Below, one piece after another: positions 1-12,894 of a stretch of 64,000 nt of DNA. The stretch spans positions 25,264,242-25,328,241 of the forward strand of contig OX104120.1 of the NCBI GenBank assembly GCA_944474755.1. The letters run 5' to 3'. Each line of letters begins with the position of its first letter. Within the stretch, counting starts at the first letter, position 1. The DNA comes from Limnoperna fortunei (taxonomy: Eukaryota; Mollusca; Bivalvia; Mytilida; Modiolidae). Made by a program: the position numbers and the translations under genes. The notes under the pieces are model-generated. The model did not search any database and was not told where the DNA came from. It was given only the letters and a program-made list of their open reading frames with translations.

Positions 1-3000
1 CACAGTCCACACTTGTTCAGATTGAAATATTTTATGGATAATCAAATTTGTAATTTTTTTTGCTTAAATTAATAGATTTGAGGAGGACATAAGACTAGAC
101 TACAACAGTTCAAATTGAAATGACCAATAAAAGCGTGTAGCAACAACTCCCAACTAATTAATTGCATTTTATTTATTTGAATGGAACATCCAGAATCTGT
201 TAAAATATTATTCAGAGGTTAAAGATGTGTTTTAGGCACAAGCAAAGCATGCTTATCAGTGACAGTTTTCAGTATCGTGTTTAAAGCATTTACTACATAA
301 TATCAAACCAATACAAAATTACATAATTTATAAGAAAATATACATGTAGTAATTATAATTTACAGTATTTGAACAAAAATATTCACAACCTGTTTGTTGA
401 GGACTAGACAATTATGGGAATAATGTCAAGAATTCCAACAATATTATAAACATCTGATCTTCCCGTAAGAGAGTTTGAAGGCATTTTTGCCTGTTAGCAG
501 ACTTTTTAACTTTCATCTTGTTTCTTTCAGAATGACGGAAGTAAACCAGAGGAGTGTAAACAACAATGAAACATTGATTAGAACAAAAGATCATTTTTTG
601 ATATATTTCATGTCATCATCCTCGCAGATTTTTATTGTTTTTGTTGAAATATCATCATGCAAAACGTTTGCATCACCATGTGGTATGCATCCCATATCAG
701 GTCTTATATTGTAAACAATATAGATGCATAATACAGTCAAGTGTACTTGCCTTTAGTTCTTGCAATGCCATTAAGATGTTTAATTATGGGGTGTACATTT
801 TACAAACCTCAAATTTCTGTATCATATTGAAATTTTTTGGAAAATACACCAAATTATAGTTCAAAACTTCAATATTTGTCAATTTAATTAAGGTTTATGA
901 AGTTTTTATCCCATCCATTGACAGCTATTTTAGTACAGTAGTGAGGATTTATATTTGAACATTTATAATCAAATAGATATTTTTGAACAGCTTACATGTA
1001 CAAAATGGGGAAGGCAATGATAATAAAAATGTAAAAATACTTGCCACACATGAACAAGACCTACTTTTTTGTCAACAGATAATAGACAAAATGACTCAAG
1101 TTACATAAACTATTTACTAGGAAAAAAATATTGGTTTACATTTGTTTATTTAAATTATAGCTGAAAGTGTATTTACCAGATGTCATAGTGCATGGCCAAA
1201 TTTCATTTGCATAGAATTTAATATATATTTATATTTTTTCCTAAGTATTAAAAGCATGCATAGAAAATATAGGCAGGGATACATTTTACCATATATATGT
1301 CATATTCACACAAAAAAGAATTTTTAAGATTTTGCTGTTTTTATGTTTTGGCTTGTGTGTGGTATGGCTTTGTGAAAGTGTGGCTGTTAATTCCATTCCT
1401 AAACTATTTATTTCAATTTTCCAAATTCAATCTTAGTTTATCAGACTTAAAATTTTGCCTTGATTTCTCTCATCTTTTCATCACTAAAGGATAAAAAATA
1501 TAAAGCATCTTGAAATTGTACACGTAAAAATTTTATGTGAACATTTCCACTCATAATTTGTAACCAACCGATTAGTACTTCAATGACATCTTCCAGAACT
1601 TAGTGTTGTGATTCAGGTTGTTTGTTGACTGTAATGCCTTTAATAGTGGTTTTGTAAAAATATTTATTTTTGTTGAAAGTAATTTCTCTGACTAAATGAA
1701 TAAATATGTCTAGCTTAGAATAAATCTGAATTTAATAATGTTGCATGTCAACATTTACATTATAAAAAGAAAACAAAAATATAAGCCTGAAGTTTTCCTT
1801 TATATTCTTTAATGTGGTGTCAAAGTTATGTATTAATATGTCCCCTGTAGTTAATGAAGGAAAGTATACAAGATACCTAAGTTGGGAGCTTCAGTAGTTG
1901 ATATTGGAAATTATTTATTATAGCAAGGGTTAGAGTATATATAATTGACATGATTCTTCATTCTGTGCTTGTTGAGAGCTTGAAGTATTTAAAGATACGT
2001 TTTTACCTTTGATAAAGAAGTCCGTGCGAGACCATCTTACGGTAGTCAAGGACGTTAAAAACCCCCATAAGTAAGTACTTTGATAAATGGCATATCTATT
2101 GTTTTGGCCTCTAACTTATCAAAATTACCAACATTATGAAAATCTTCTTTGGGATCACTACTTAGCAAATTATGCAGTGTAAGCTATAAATTTTCTTTTT
2201 TTTATCATTAAGAGGGTAAAACGGGTCTGTAGACATTGTGAAGATTATTATGCATTTAAAATGTTGAATCTCGTCATCTGCTATTGTTGTGTTTGTTTTG
2301 CTATGATGATGGAATAAATTTTGCATTGAAATAAAAATGTGTATTAACAGTAATTTTTTTTAATCTACATTCTGTCTGAATACTTGAACATAATTTTTTT
2401 TGCAAGATTTTTAATTTTTTCACCTTAAATTACCAAATAAATAAAAGATTGTTAGAGATTGAAATGTAAAGATATTTTGTTTGTACAAGTAAAAACTACT
2501 TGATACCACCATATTATGATGGAGTTGGTGAAGGAGCAGAATAAAGTTCATGTTATTTACATTTTGAACCAGTTTACGAATGTGCATATAATTAAGATGT
2601 GATATTGTTAATGTATACCTGTATCATTTAATAGATGTCATGTAATGTTTGTCCAAGAACTTGTGGACAATTATGTGGATATTTATTTTTCAAGTTACCT
2701 ATTTTCTTAGTGAGTGGGAATCTATTTAAACAATGTGCTTTTGTCATTGTTAGAAAAATTGTTTCGTTAGACAACAGGAATATTATTATCAGAGACGAAA
2801 GTTCTGCAGATTTCTGCTCTTTATACAACGTTTTGGTTGTTTTTGAGATACCCGTAAATCTGTTAAATGTTAAGTGGGGGGTATAGGATTAGATAAAAAA
2901 AACATCCCAGAAAAGTATCTAAGTAAAATCAAACTGTTTTTTTTATGTTTTCTTTTTTTATTAACATTATTTTGGTTCTTTTATGCATTTGGTATAAGAT

Positions 3001-3580
3001 AATGGTAACAACAGAACTGTAAACCAGTTCGCACTGGCACCAGATGTTGAAAGGTATCAATAAGTTGTACTTTATACATAGACAGAACCGGTCAACAGTT
3101 TCCGATTTATTCACCAAAACCTGCTTTCATCTCTGTTATATAGACATTCTGTGTGTGTATTTACTGTGTAACTGCATTTAAGTTAAACACTACTTTATCA
3201 TTGATTTAACCATATTTGCATATTAGCCACTGTAAAGTTAGTCTGACACAAACAAATTTAAATTTTAACAGCAAAATAAACAATTTACAAGTACCTAGGA
3301 TTATTTATGTTGTTGCTGTTACAATGTTGTGACATGCAAAAACCAATATTTTTAAATATGACAATTAATTGTCACTTTCGTGATAACATTGTTAAGACCG
3401 GAGACTATCAGATAGTGTTTGAATTATGAAACAATTGAGATGGTCACTTGATTCTATTTTAGATATCACCTTGTGTGTATTAATTTGTTTCTCAAGTTCT
3501 TGCTATTGAATGTCTGAAAAGAATTGACATAATTTCTGTCTTATTAAATTTTGGAATTTGTGTGATTGTTGTATTTTATT
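1..3580. other. AT-rich sequence with no recognised gene
   Basis: No open frame here resembles a known protein and the longest are short and low in complexity. Two overlapping polyadenylation-like AATAAA hexamers lie at 2313 and 2330, and another cluster lies near 2435, so part of this could be the 3' UTR of a + strand gene that starts left of the window. That is only a possibility: no coding exon is visible to support it. Confidence 0.4.
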
Positions 3581-3582
3581 TT

Positions 3583-3800
3583 TTATACCCCTGTCTAAGA
3601 AGGGTCATATTGTGGGAACACCCATGGCGGGCAGCGTCCACAGCGATGTCCACTCTCTAATTCAAACAGTTGTTGTACGATCTTCATGAAACTTGGGCAA
3701 ACTGTTTATGGGCATAATATCTCGACCAAGTTAGAAAACCAGCCTTATCGCTTAATCCATGTGTTTTATTACAAAAAAAATGTTTTTAGTTTTTTTTCAG
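3583..3800 (-). repeat. Dispersed repeat, family shared with 39505-39897
   Basis: This stretch reads as the reverse complement of part of 39505-39897. Shared landmarks are a T-run, a short CCCT/AGGG hairpin, a GC-rich block around GGCGGGCAGCGTCCAC, and a segment about a failed-to-be-coding 'ATCTTCATGAAACTTGG' word. It is non-coding and probably a non-autonomous transposable element. Confidence 0.6.
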
Positions 3801-4104
3801 TCTTAGGGGAAATTCTCTTGATGATGTCATAACTTGTCAGTGGTAAACTTTCCACACTTTTATTTTCTACTCCAAAACCACTTGGAGCATTGAAATAAAA
3901 CAAATGATTATTTGGGTACTTACAGGTATGATTTTTTTGCTTGTAGTAATCTTATGGTACTGGTCAGGGTTGACCATCCAATGACACTTTTAGTGTTGTT
4001 ACATGTATATATGTAGACAAGAATTAGTGACTGAACTGACTGGAATAAACTAGTTTAGTAAGCAACAAAGCCTCAACATTTATTATTCGCAGTAAAGTTT
4101 GTCA

Positions 4105-4918
4105 AACATTGAATTTTCCAAGGTATAGCATGTAATTTCAAAACGGTGTTGAATAGGATCGAGCCGATAAAGACGCTACATACTAATGTAGTCCTTTATA
4201 GACAGTAAAAATACGACACGTGCAGTTTCATCACGTGAAGGAGGTTAAAGTATGTCACAGAGCCACTATATATGGCTCGCTCTGCAACTGTCTCGGCTAC
4301 ACAACATGTAACTGTTTTGAGATTTGTAACAACTAACGTTACAAGAGTATGACGACTAAGTTATTTGTCAATCTACTGAATCGTCGAGCAGTATCTAATC
4401 ATATATGTTAATGGAATTGATGTATACATGTTTGTGGACGAAGAGGCTCGTTGCTAGATTAGTAAGTGTGGAAATCACAAAATAATTAGGGGGACCGGTG
4501 GCACTCCCCAATTGAAAATTTTGAAAACAATGCTGCATACAAAAAACTGAAGTATACAGCTAACATGATGGGTTACTTTGTTCCGGAATTGAGCGCCGTA
4601 GTTCCAAAATTAATGAAAGAAATGTTGGAGAATTCGAAAATGGCGGATGTGTGAAAGACTCGAGCAGTATTTCAAAGAAATATTGATGTTTGATAGACAT
4701 ACATAGTGTTTTAAATTTTATGCTTTTTACCTCTTGAAAAACTTTTTTATCCAACGTGTTGTTGACGAGATTTTAGCGCCATTTTTAGGCATTTGAGACA
4801 TTGACTCTTATCATTTTTAACTCCCAAATTTTACTGAAATGATTTTTTAAACCGAGTACTTCTGGTTGCAACAGTTGCATCTTCAACCCAATTACTTAAT
4901 ACAAATAAACTTCTTAAG
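4105..4918 (+). other. Sequence upstream of LINE ORF1, possible 5' UTR
   Basis: This stretch is richer in CpG than its surroundings and leads directly into the first ATG of the LINE ORF1 at 4919. CR1-like LINEs carry their promoter in a 5' UTR, so it may belong to the element. I see no target-site duplication that fixes the 5' border. No open frame in it is convincing. Confidence 0.3.
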
Positions 4919-5531
4919 ATGAATACTCTACGTAGAAGTACCAGATCCTCAAGGTCTAATCTCCAAGTTGCAAGAGAAAATACTAGCCCTAATACAAATA
5001 CAAAAACTTATGAGCTTGATAAGGACAAAGCTGTGGCAAAAAAGCTGAATAATTGTGAGGCTATGAAACTCAGTTACATTGAAACCTAAAAACAACATTG
5101 TCATTAATATGAATACAGCTACATATGAGCTGGTCAAAGTTATCCTGCCAAATATACTTGAAGTGGCAATGGACAATAATATTATGTGCATAGTGACAGA
5201 GATCACTAGACAAAAAAGGTAACAAAGTGGAGAATCGATATAAAATCACAAACTCCACAATGGCACACCAGGAGATCAAACAAAGTTTACCATCAACTGT
5301 TACCATACCAACTCTTCATTATTAATCAATGGTTCAGAAGCAGACTTCTTCCTGCAATCAGTTTTGCCTAAAATTAGAAAAGAAAATAAACCTGGATAGT
5401 GATACTATAGACCAATTAAACTTACAGCTTACCAACCTACAAGTGCAAAATCCCAACAACAAACATCATAGTCAAAATATAGATGCAAGTAGAGACGATC
5501 AAGCTTCATATATAATGAACAATGAGTAAAC

Positions 5532-5747
5532 TTGACAAAACAGGCTGTAAGTGGAGATTGTTATTGTCCTCTCTGTAACGAACTCAATGAGCTCAATACA
5601 ATTGAATGCGAGGAATGTAACAACTGGTTTCACTTTGACTGCCTTGGTCTGACAAAATTAGACATCAAAGCCATGAAACCCACCACACCCTATATATGTC
5701 GGCTTTGTGTTGAAAACAGATTATATTGTACCCCTACGTCTTACTAA
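5532..5747 (+). pseudogene. PHD finger of LINE ORF1
   Basis: A 71-codon open run holds a complete C4HC3 pattern: CPLC at the start, CEEC about 17 residues later, HFDC, and CRLC near the end, with the aromatic WFHFDC core typical of PHD fingers. PHD fingers bind histone tails in cellular proteins, and in CR1-like ORF1 proteins the domain is recurrent but its role is not settled. The first codon of the open run is not a real start: the domain sits inside a longer ORF1 broken by frameshifts on both sides. Confidence 0.75.
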
Positions 5748-5926
5748 CCAGATCACTCTAATATGGCCCTTACCATATCCAACTGGGATGATACACCAAA
5801 AACATCTAGTCTATGTCATATGGCAAACATTAATGATACATCAACTATGTTGAGTATATCTGGAAAGCAAGTGCCAAAAAAACAATATTACTTACCACAC
5901 CAACAAGAACAACAAACACAACACCA

Positions 5927-6775
5927 TTGATAGAGTCGCCAACAATATCAACGGCAAATTCTACACATGTAACTGATGACACATCTTCAAAAACTGTTTT
6001 TGTGAGTAGCTTACCTCTATCAAGTCCAAATCTAGATAATTCCAGACCTAAAAGTCAGCAAGGAAATCCTCTTTATTCAAACAGGGAGTCTTCGACGATC
6101 ACGATTGGTAGTGAAAACACAAGATTAGAAGACAAGGTCATAGAAACAAATACCAAAATAATTAGTGAAAAAAACAAGGACACTAAGCGACAATCAAAGG
6201 CATCAAAATCACAAAAAGCCTACATTGTTGAGCTTGAGAGAAAGTTAAAAGATAAAGATGAAACAATAAATCTGCTTGATAAAAGACTTAGACAGCTTGA
6301 AGAAAATCAGGCAGCCACAAACACCCCACGAACAGAAAACGCAACAATAGACTGTGGAACTCGCTTATGTCAAATCCAACAACTTCAGAATAATATGAAA
6401 ATGCTAGAAAATCAACTATTGCAGCATATATGTTCCAGCTCAGCTCTAACTACTCAACTGGCATTGCAACTCCAACAAAACGCCATGCTGAACAACCAAA
6501 GAAATATTCTTCCTAATATTAACATTTATGGTGCACCACACTCTTACCTACAACCATACAACATGGATTACCAATATATGTATCATACATATCCATATTC
6601 ATACATGCCACACCACATCAACAGTTACGGATATACAGATCCTATGTATCCGCCTGCCTCTATGCCACACCACCTTCAAGAAGTGCAACAAGATCAGCAT
6701 AATTTGCAGTATAATGCAAATGATACACATTATAATAGGAAGTATTACCATGAACATGGAGAACAATACCACTAG
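5927..6775 (+). pseudogene. LINE ORF1 coiled-coil and Tyr/His-rich part
   Basis: This is the longest undamaged run of the element (about 282 codons). Its N-terminal third is Ser/Thr-rich. The middle has a Lys/Glu/Leu-rich heptad-like stretch (around VELERKLKDKDETINLLDKR) that predicts a coiled coil, as expected for an ORF1 that multimerises. The C-terminal third is unusually rich in Tyr, His, Asn and Gln. The run is open upstream of its nominal start, so it is an internal part of ORF1. No catalytic motif is present. Confidence 0.6.
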
Positions 6776-7111
6776 AACCAGAATGCTAAAAAAAGCCAAA
6801 ACCAAACTTGCAAGGAAAGAACTACAAGACATGAGAGGCGTCAACTGAGAACAGTTGAAGTGGATTCCCAAAATCAGATAGTTGATATAGACCATCAACC
6901 AGGTGAAACATCTATTGGAAAGGGTAGATATGAAAGGAAAGAAACCTCACTGCCAAATACTAGCAACATAGATAGTTCAAATAAAAACCAAAACTCCAAT
7001 CAGAACAATCCTAAGGAAATGGTCATGGAAGTCAATCAGATACCAAGCCTCAAAAAATCATCCCCAGATTATCACCAAGACAACTTTCTACGATTCGAGA
7101 CTCGAAAATAG

Positions 7112-10100
7112 ATATTGTGACAAGTAATATTGAGGGAATAAAGTCAAATAGAACATATGAATGACATGATGAAAAACAGAGAATCGATTATGTGGTCATT
7201 TGACCTGGACTTTCTAGATACTTTTGATGGTTATAAGCACTACTCAAGATCAAGTGATTATGATGACACCATTATAAACTTTCAAATTCCAAGAGGTAGA
7301 GGAGGGGTTTCAATTTTTTTGGCCCCAAGAACTTGACAAATTTATTACTAGACTTAATGAAGGAAATGAGAGGATATTATGTATAAGCATTGAAACCACC
7401 GACAAACCAATATGCCTGGTGAACACCTATCTTCCTACAAATAAGCATAGATCAGAAATTGCATATAAAAAAATATAGATATCATACTATAGTCTATAGT
7501 GGATAAATACAGCTCAACTCATAGACTTATAGTTTGCGGTGACCTAAACGGTACTCTAGCGAAACTCGTAACAATACCCATGATAAAATACTGAAATCCT
7601 TTGTTCAAGCAAATAAATTAGAGAAAGGTCATATTGATGAAATGCCAGCATTTTTTCACAATGTTGGAAGTAGCACCTCCCAGATTGACTACATCCTAAC
7701 AAGAGAATGTCCAGTTGAGGAAATAGCTATAAATGACATGCATCCTTTAAAGTGCTCATCACATACAACAGTTATGATTAAACTTGATATTCGCCTTGGA
7801 TAATTAGAAAAACATAATAAGAAACAAAAGTCCAGAAAGAAAATGCAAAAGAACAGTATATATATGGGAAAAAGCCAACAGAGATGGCTATTCGGACTGC
7901 TTTTATTCTAAGGCTAAAGTCAATCTGTTAAATCATGCCTGGTCTAATTCAGCTACCTCAACAGAAATAAGATAGCAATTAAACAAAACTCTGATAAAGT
8001 GTTCTAATAAAAATGTACCAAGAAAGAACATCAAGTTAAATGGTTTTAAATGGAAAGCATCTCCTGAGGTACAGCGTCTGATTCAAATCAGTAAAACACA
8101 ATTTAGAAAATGGGACGAAGCAGGTAGACTCAGGAATCATGAAGACAAACTATTGATAGATAAGATGGAAGCAAAGAAAGCTCTCAGAAAGCAACAAAGA
8201 AAAGAGGCAGCAATGGAAAGACAATCCTTTCTAGAAAAACTAGAAGAATCACCAGACACCAAAAATTCTATCAGGTAATAAGGAGAAATCAATCATCAAA
8301 ACAGCGACAAACTGATCTACTAGTCGATGGCAACAAGGAAGCCACAACTGTACAAGATCAAACTCAACTCATCTGATCATACTTTGCTCGTTTAGCAACC
8401 CCAGCAGACAATAAAAGATTGTAGGATGATTTAAGAAACAATAGCCTGAATAATGTCAACTGATTACATATATGTCTGACAATATTGAAAAGAAAATTGT
8501 TGATATAACTTTACATGACATTCAAGAGGCGATAAAAAAGCTAAACACTGGCAAGACTGCTGACGAATACAACATTGCCGTAGAGCACATTAAGTTGCAG
8601 GGGATCTGATCCTCACAATATATCAGTCAGTATTGAATAAAATCATTAAGGACTGTAGAGTTCCAGAATTTTTCAAAACTGGAAATATAACACCAGTGCC
8701 AAAGAAAGGGAAAGACCATTAAAAAGTTGAACACTATCGAGGAATTTCAGTTACTTCTGTTCATGGAAAGGTGTTTGAAGATGTACTGCTATCGAAAATG
8801 CAACTATCTACAAATCAGTCTAACCTTCAATTTGGTTTCACGAAAGAATTGTAGACTTGTCCCCAAACATGGCCTCACTACTAGTCTCAGAAATTGCACT
8901 TGAACACAGGAGAAAATCTGATCTATTTATTACTACTCTTGACTCCCAGAAAGCTTTTGATGTGGTGAATCATTCAATTTTGCTTGATAAGATATATCAT
9001 CAATTTCCAAATCATGCAATCTGGTGTACTATACAAGATATGTATGGTGATTTGATCTCAAGAGTTAAGTGGAAGGAGGAATTTAGCCAACCATTTCAAA
9101 TCCAGCAGGGAGTTCAACAAGGAGGCATATTGTCCACCCATTTATATAAACTATACATAAACCAATTACTAAATGACCTAGAAAATCACGCAACAGGAGT
9201 CTCAATAGGAAGTACATATGTTGGTTGCCCTACATGCGCAGACGACGTTATCTTGTTATCTGATAGTTGAAATGCAGGATATGATTGACATTGTTGTCCA
9301 GTTCTCAAATGAACATCGGTTCATGATACATCGTACAAAAAGTCAAGCTGTAAAGAAGAAGCGGACAGGAAATAAAATAGATAAAAATTGTGAAAACAGT
9401 CCTCGATTAACATTAGGTGAAAAACAATTGAACTTCACAGAATCAACATCACATCTGGGTATTATCAGAGCCGCTCAAAATGAAAACAAAGGAAACATCT
9501 CGAATAGAATTACCCTAGCAAGGAAAAACCTTTATTCCCTGATCAAAGTGGGCATGCACGGAACGAACGGTTTAAACCCAAGAACGGCATATAAGATATT
9601 ATCAGCTTATCTTACTCCATGATTAAAAATATGGGTTGGAGTTTTTCCATCTTACTCAAAAGGACATTACAGAGCTAGTCGTATTTTACACAGATATCTT
9701 AAAAAACATTCAATCACTTCCAAACAGAACATCAAATGCGTCAACCTTTTCACTCTTAGGAACACTACCCATAACTGCAGAGATTCACAAACGGCAGCTG
9801 AGTCTATTATTATTCATCATTAACTCGAACCATAATTCATTGAAGGAAATAGCTATTAGACAAAATACACAGTTGGTTGCAAGGACAGCTTCTTCAGTAA
9901 GATAGAGAACATTCTTGAACTCTATGATCTTCCCGATTTCTTACAATTATTAGAATGCAAAATTACCAAACCAAAATGAACAAAACTAGTCAGAGCCAAG
10001 ATATAAGCATATTGGACAAAGAAACTTCAGGACGATTCAGTCAAACAATCTTCGCTCAAATTTTTATGCAAAGAAAAGCTAGCAATTGGTAGAACACACA

Positions 10101-10369
10101 ATGTATGGGACACAGTTAAAAACTCTGTCAGTGATGTCAGGTCAGCGGCAACCAAGGTTAGAATTCTTACAGGAACCTACATGGTACAAATCTTAAAATC
10201 CAAATTTATTGCTGCAGATATAGATCCAAGATGTCCATTATGTCTTATTGAGGATGAAACTATAGAACATCTGCCTACTACCTGTGCATCATACATCAAT
10301 ATTCGGAAAACGCTATTTGAAGACATTAAAGCATTGATAGTGGGAGCCACTACACCAGATTTGGGATAA
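7112..10369 (+). pseudogene. LINE ORF2 endonuclease-reverse transcriptase, decayed
   Basis: The endonuclease begins near 7112 with a recognisable SNIEGIKSN start and later shows VNTYLPTNK (about 7420), a CGDLNGT segment (about 7535) and SQIDYIL (about 7680). The RT runs from about 8270 to 9620. Its best-kept part (8857-9270) has the AFDVVNHSILLDKI motif, the QGVQQGGILS motif, and CADDV in place of the YADD active-site box. Downstream lie the thumb region and a C-terminal CPLCLIEDETIEHL zinc-like motif (about 10230). At least eight stops or frameshifts interrupt it. In live copies this protein nicks the target and copies the RNA by target-primed reverse transcription. Confidence 0.75.
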
Positions 10370-10875
10370 AGGAATTTCAACACAAAGAGAAAAGGAACAG
10401 AATGTACTATCAAATGATAAGAAACTACTTAGAGACATTGAAACAAAAAACCAAAACATACTGTCATCAGATACATACAAATAGGGTTTTTTCTACTAGA
10501 AGGAGTCTGAGGGTCAATGGTTGCAGATATACTCCCATATACCCCAATATTTTATTTTTTAACTTTTATTTTAATAGTCGTGCCTATAGTCATTTGAAAA
10601 GACAATTCTATAGACAATTGATCCTAATGTGTATATAACTGTATATATTGACATTGTACAGATTGGATTATTGGATTATTAGATATTCAATACCAGATTT
10701 CCGGTTGGTCCTACTACTGGACGGAACTACATAAAGAAAGAAAGTTTCATGTCCGTACAGCTTAGACCATCTAAACCAACTAGGATTTCCGATATATGTT
10801 CCGAGTGCAATCCGGATAATTTTACGGAATGGTGACTGATCTTATTTGTTTACTTAATTTTAACTTAGCCTTTTG

Positions 10876-11149
10876 TTTGTTTGTTTGTTTGTTTGAATGA
10901 TGTTTTAACGCCACTTTTAGCAATTTTTCAGCTATATCATGGCGTCCAGTTTTTATTGGGGGAGGAAGCCGGGGTACCCGGAGAGAACCCCCGACCTGCG
11001 GTAGGAAAACTGGCAATCCTTGTCAATTAAGATTGGAGTCGAGTACACCCTGCCTGCAGTGAGAATCGAACCCGCAATCTCTGTGTTGACAGACCACGTG
11101 ATCAATAGTAGACGAACTACCTTAACCACTCGGCCACTGAAGCCCCAAA
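10876..11149 (-). mobile_element. tRNA-derived V-type SINE, full length
   Basis: On the - strand the element starts with a tRNA-like head: A-box-like TGGCCGAGTGGTTA and B-box GGGTTCGATTC, which are internal RNA polymerase III promoter parts. The body follows, with a conserved segment resembling the V-domain (GGGTACCCCGGCTTCCTCC) and a (CAAA)n tail. It is flanked by an 11-bp target-site duplication TTAGCCTTTTG at 10865-10875 and 11150-11160. It resembles the mollusc V-SINE family RUDI, though the family name is my inference. Four more body copies occur at 23837, 36760, 38663 and 41790. Confidence 0.85.
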
Positions 11150-11160
11150 TTAGCCTTTTG

Positions 11161-12167
11161 AATTCATGTATTGTATACTGTAGGTTTTTATGAAAATATG
11201 TTTACTTATTTATCAAACAATATATGTCTATCGTACATCGAACACCTCCACATTTCATTTTCGTTCGTCCAGACGTGATCGATACACATATTTTGACTGC
11301 TGAACTGTCCGTAAACAACAGAAGAAATAAATTAGACAGTGGAAGAATCAAACTACTTAGGCTCTTCGAGTTGTCCATTGCTTAGCTTTTAGAATGCAGT
11401 TGACGAACGTGGTAGTCCAAGCACATTTAGGACGCACTTTGGATTTAGATTTTTTATTTTAATTTAAAAATTATGCTCGTTACGATCCGCATACATTTGT
11501 GGGTGTCATTGGCAAAAACGCACGATTTTGGGAAATTGTCTATTGTTCTCTGAATTTATTAACTGTAACGAAAAATGTCTGACTCTACAGGACGGGGTCG
11601 ATGTCTCAGACGATACACCAGACTTCCACAACGACTTACCTCGGACTTAACATTGCATTAGCCTCCCATCAATTAAGTGGAAGGGTCGATCCCCGCTGAT
11701 TGCCGAATTATTTTAGTTACGAACCCGAGATTTTTCCCGCTGTTATGTTTCGGCGTGCATCATATCTGTTACCTCTCTGGAAAATTAATGATCACGGGAT
11801 TGAAGTGTCTTTGCGACGTTTAGTTTGATTGGGTGATTGATTGGATGTTTACTCAACGAACAGTATTTCATCTATATTCAGTACGAGAACAAGTTAACAA
11901 ACAATTGTTCGTGGGCGGAGAATTTAGTCTCCTTTGCTACAATGAGCCTACTCTTTTTCGAAAACTACTAAACGAATCTCTATCGTGCAAAGAGCATGGC
12001 ATTCTCCAAACACGTTACCAACTACGGTCCGTGGCCAGGCTTTCCGTATTAAAAACTGACAACCCCTCAACGACAGGGTCTCCCCTATCCGCCACCCAGT
12101 ATGGTCCCGGCGCGAGGTTCATTATGTTTAATCTTAGAGATGGGATTGTATGTATAAGAGAATCGTT
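11161..12167. other. CpG-richer sequence, no recognised gene
   Basis: An open run at 11833-12207 (+) matches nothing I know and has no initiation or splicing context, so I do not call it a gene. A segment at 11577-11720 has a GGTCGATCCC word resembling a pol III B box on the + strand, but I find no matching A box. The block lies between two retroelement remnants and is most likely repeat-derived. Confidence 0.35.
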
Positions 12168-12872
12168 AAAAGACAACAACTACATATTCTACATATTTTT
12201 CATTTGAAAATTATCTAAATATCAAGTCTAAATCAAACCGACAAATTATTTCCAAATTTAGAACAAGTTCACACGACCTTGAAATAGAAAAAGGCCGATA
12301 TATAGGAATAAGTGCAGAAAATAGAAAATGTAAGGTATGCCAAAATGGAGTAGAAGATGAAATCCGCTTCCTCCTTAATTGTGCATCTTTGGCCTGTAAA
12401 CGTAAACGTTATATAGATGCATTTAAACTTAAACATAAAAATCTTCCTGAACTTAATGATGAAAACTTGTTTATATGGATCCTCTCCTCTGAGGATGAGG
12501 AAGTCGACCAGACTCTTTCAAATATGCTTATAGACTTATTTGAAGAACGATCAAGGATTTTAAAGTTAAGTTAAATAAGAGACCCTTCCCCTCCGTTATA
12601 TAACAACAGTAAAAGTATATTTTCCATATGACAGTGGCATTATTTGCTCTGTTTACATATTGTTAACTTAATCGCTATCATTCTATTTGGTTTATAACTT
12701 TACTTTATTTTATCCATAATTGTTCATTGTTTATGTAACCAATAATCACTTTTTAATAATGCCTTATTTAGATATGTTTTCTTTATGATGATTATATATT
12801 TTGATTGATTAGCTCAATATTGGGCACCATGATTGGTTTAATAAAATTGTCTTGTCTTGTCTTGTCTTGTCT
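12168..12872 (+). mobile_element. 5'-truncated LINE, 3' end with (CTTGT)n tail
   Basis: An open frame from about 12168 to the TAA at 12574 encodes the C-terminal tail of a non-LTR reverse transcriptase: KFRTSSHDLEIEKGRY, then a CKVC...RFLLNC zinc-like motif, then an acidic tail. About 260 bp of AT-rich 3' UTR follows and ends in a pentanucleotide run (CTTGT)n at 12849-12871, a typical LINE 3' terminus. It is a different family from the CR1-like copy upstream. The absence of upstream RT motifs shows severe 5' truncation. Confidence 0.7.
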
Positions 12873-12894
12873 ATTCTAAAAAAGAAAGACAACA

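Larger units (their letters stand above)
4919..7111 (+). pseudogene. LINE ORF1, frameshifted
   Basis: The first ATG (4919) opens a Ser/Arg-rich N-terminus beginning MNTLRRSTRSSRS that stops after about 56 codons. Reading then continues in other frames: a stretch around 5104-5220, another around 5283-5330, the open run 5329-5529, the PHD finger 5532-5747, and a long open run 5927-6775 followed by 6860-7111. The order matches one ORF1 protein broken by several indels. In living elements ORF1 binds the RNA and helps assemble the retrotransposition particle. Only the parts are seen here; continuity is inferred. Confidence 0.65.
4919..10690 (+). mobile_element. CR1-like non-LTR retrotransposon, near full length, broken
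   Basis: A LINE in + orientation with the expected order: ORF1 (4919-7111), apurinic endonuclease remnants (7112-7800), reverse transcriptase (about 8270-9620) and a C-terminal CPLC...H...C zinc-binding motif near 10230-10290. It ends near 10690 after GGATTATT-type 8-bp repeats, the kind of short terminal repeat seen in the CR1/L2 group. A PHD finger in ORF1 is known for CR1-like elements. Numerous stops and frameshifts show it is dead. The 5' border is not fixed. It lies beside other LINE remnants in a 10-kb block of dead elements. Confidence 0.8.

Noticed and set aside
2635..2886. 83-codon open frame with a Cys-rich start
   Set aside because: It has no domain, and the rest is low-complexity AT-rich translation; both strands are open here by chance.
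11060..11146. A tRNA gene on the - strand (A and B boxes, tRNA-like start)
   Set aside because: The sequence continues without an acceptor stem into a SINE body with a V-domain and (CAAA)n tail, and is flanked by a target-site duplication. It is a tRNA-derived SINE head.
11833..12207. 124-codon open frame on the + strand
   Set aside because: It resembles no protein and overlaps the start of the LINE C-terminal frame in another register; most likely repeat sequence.
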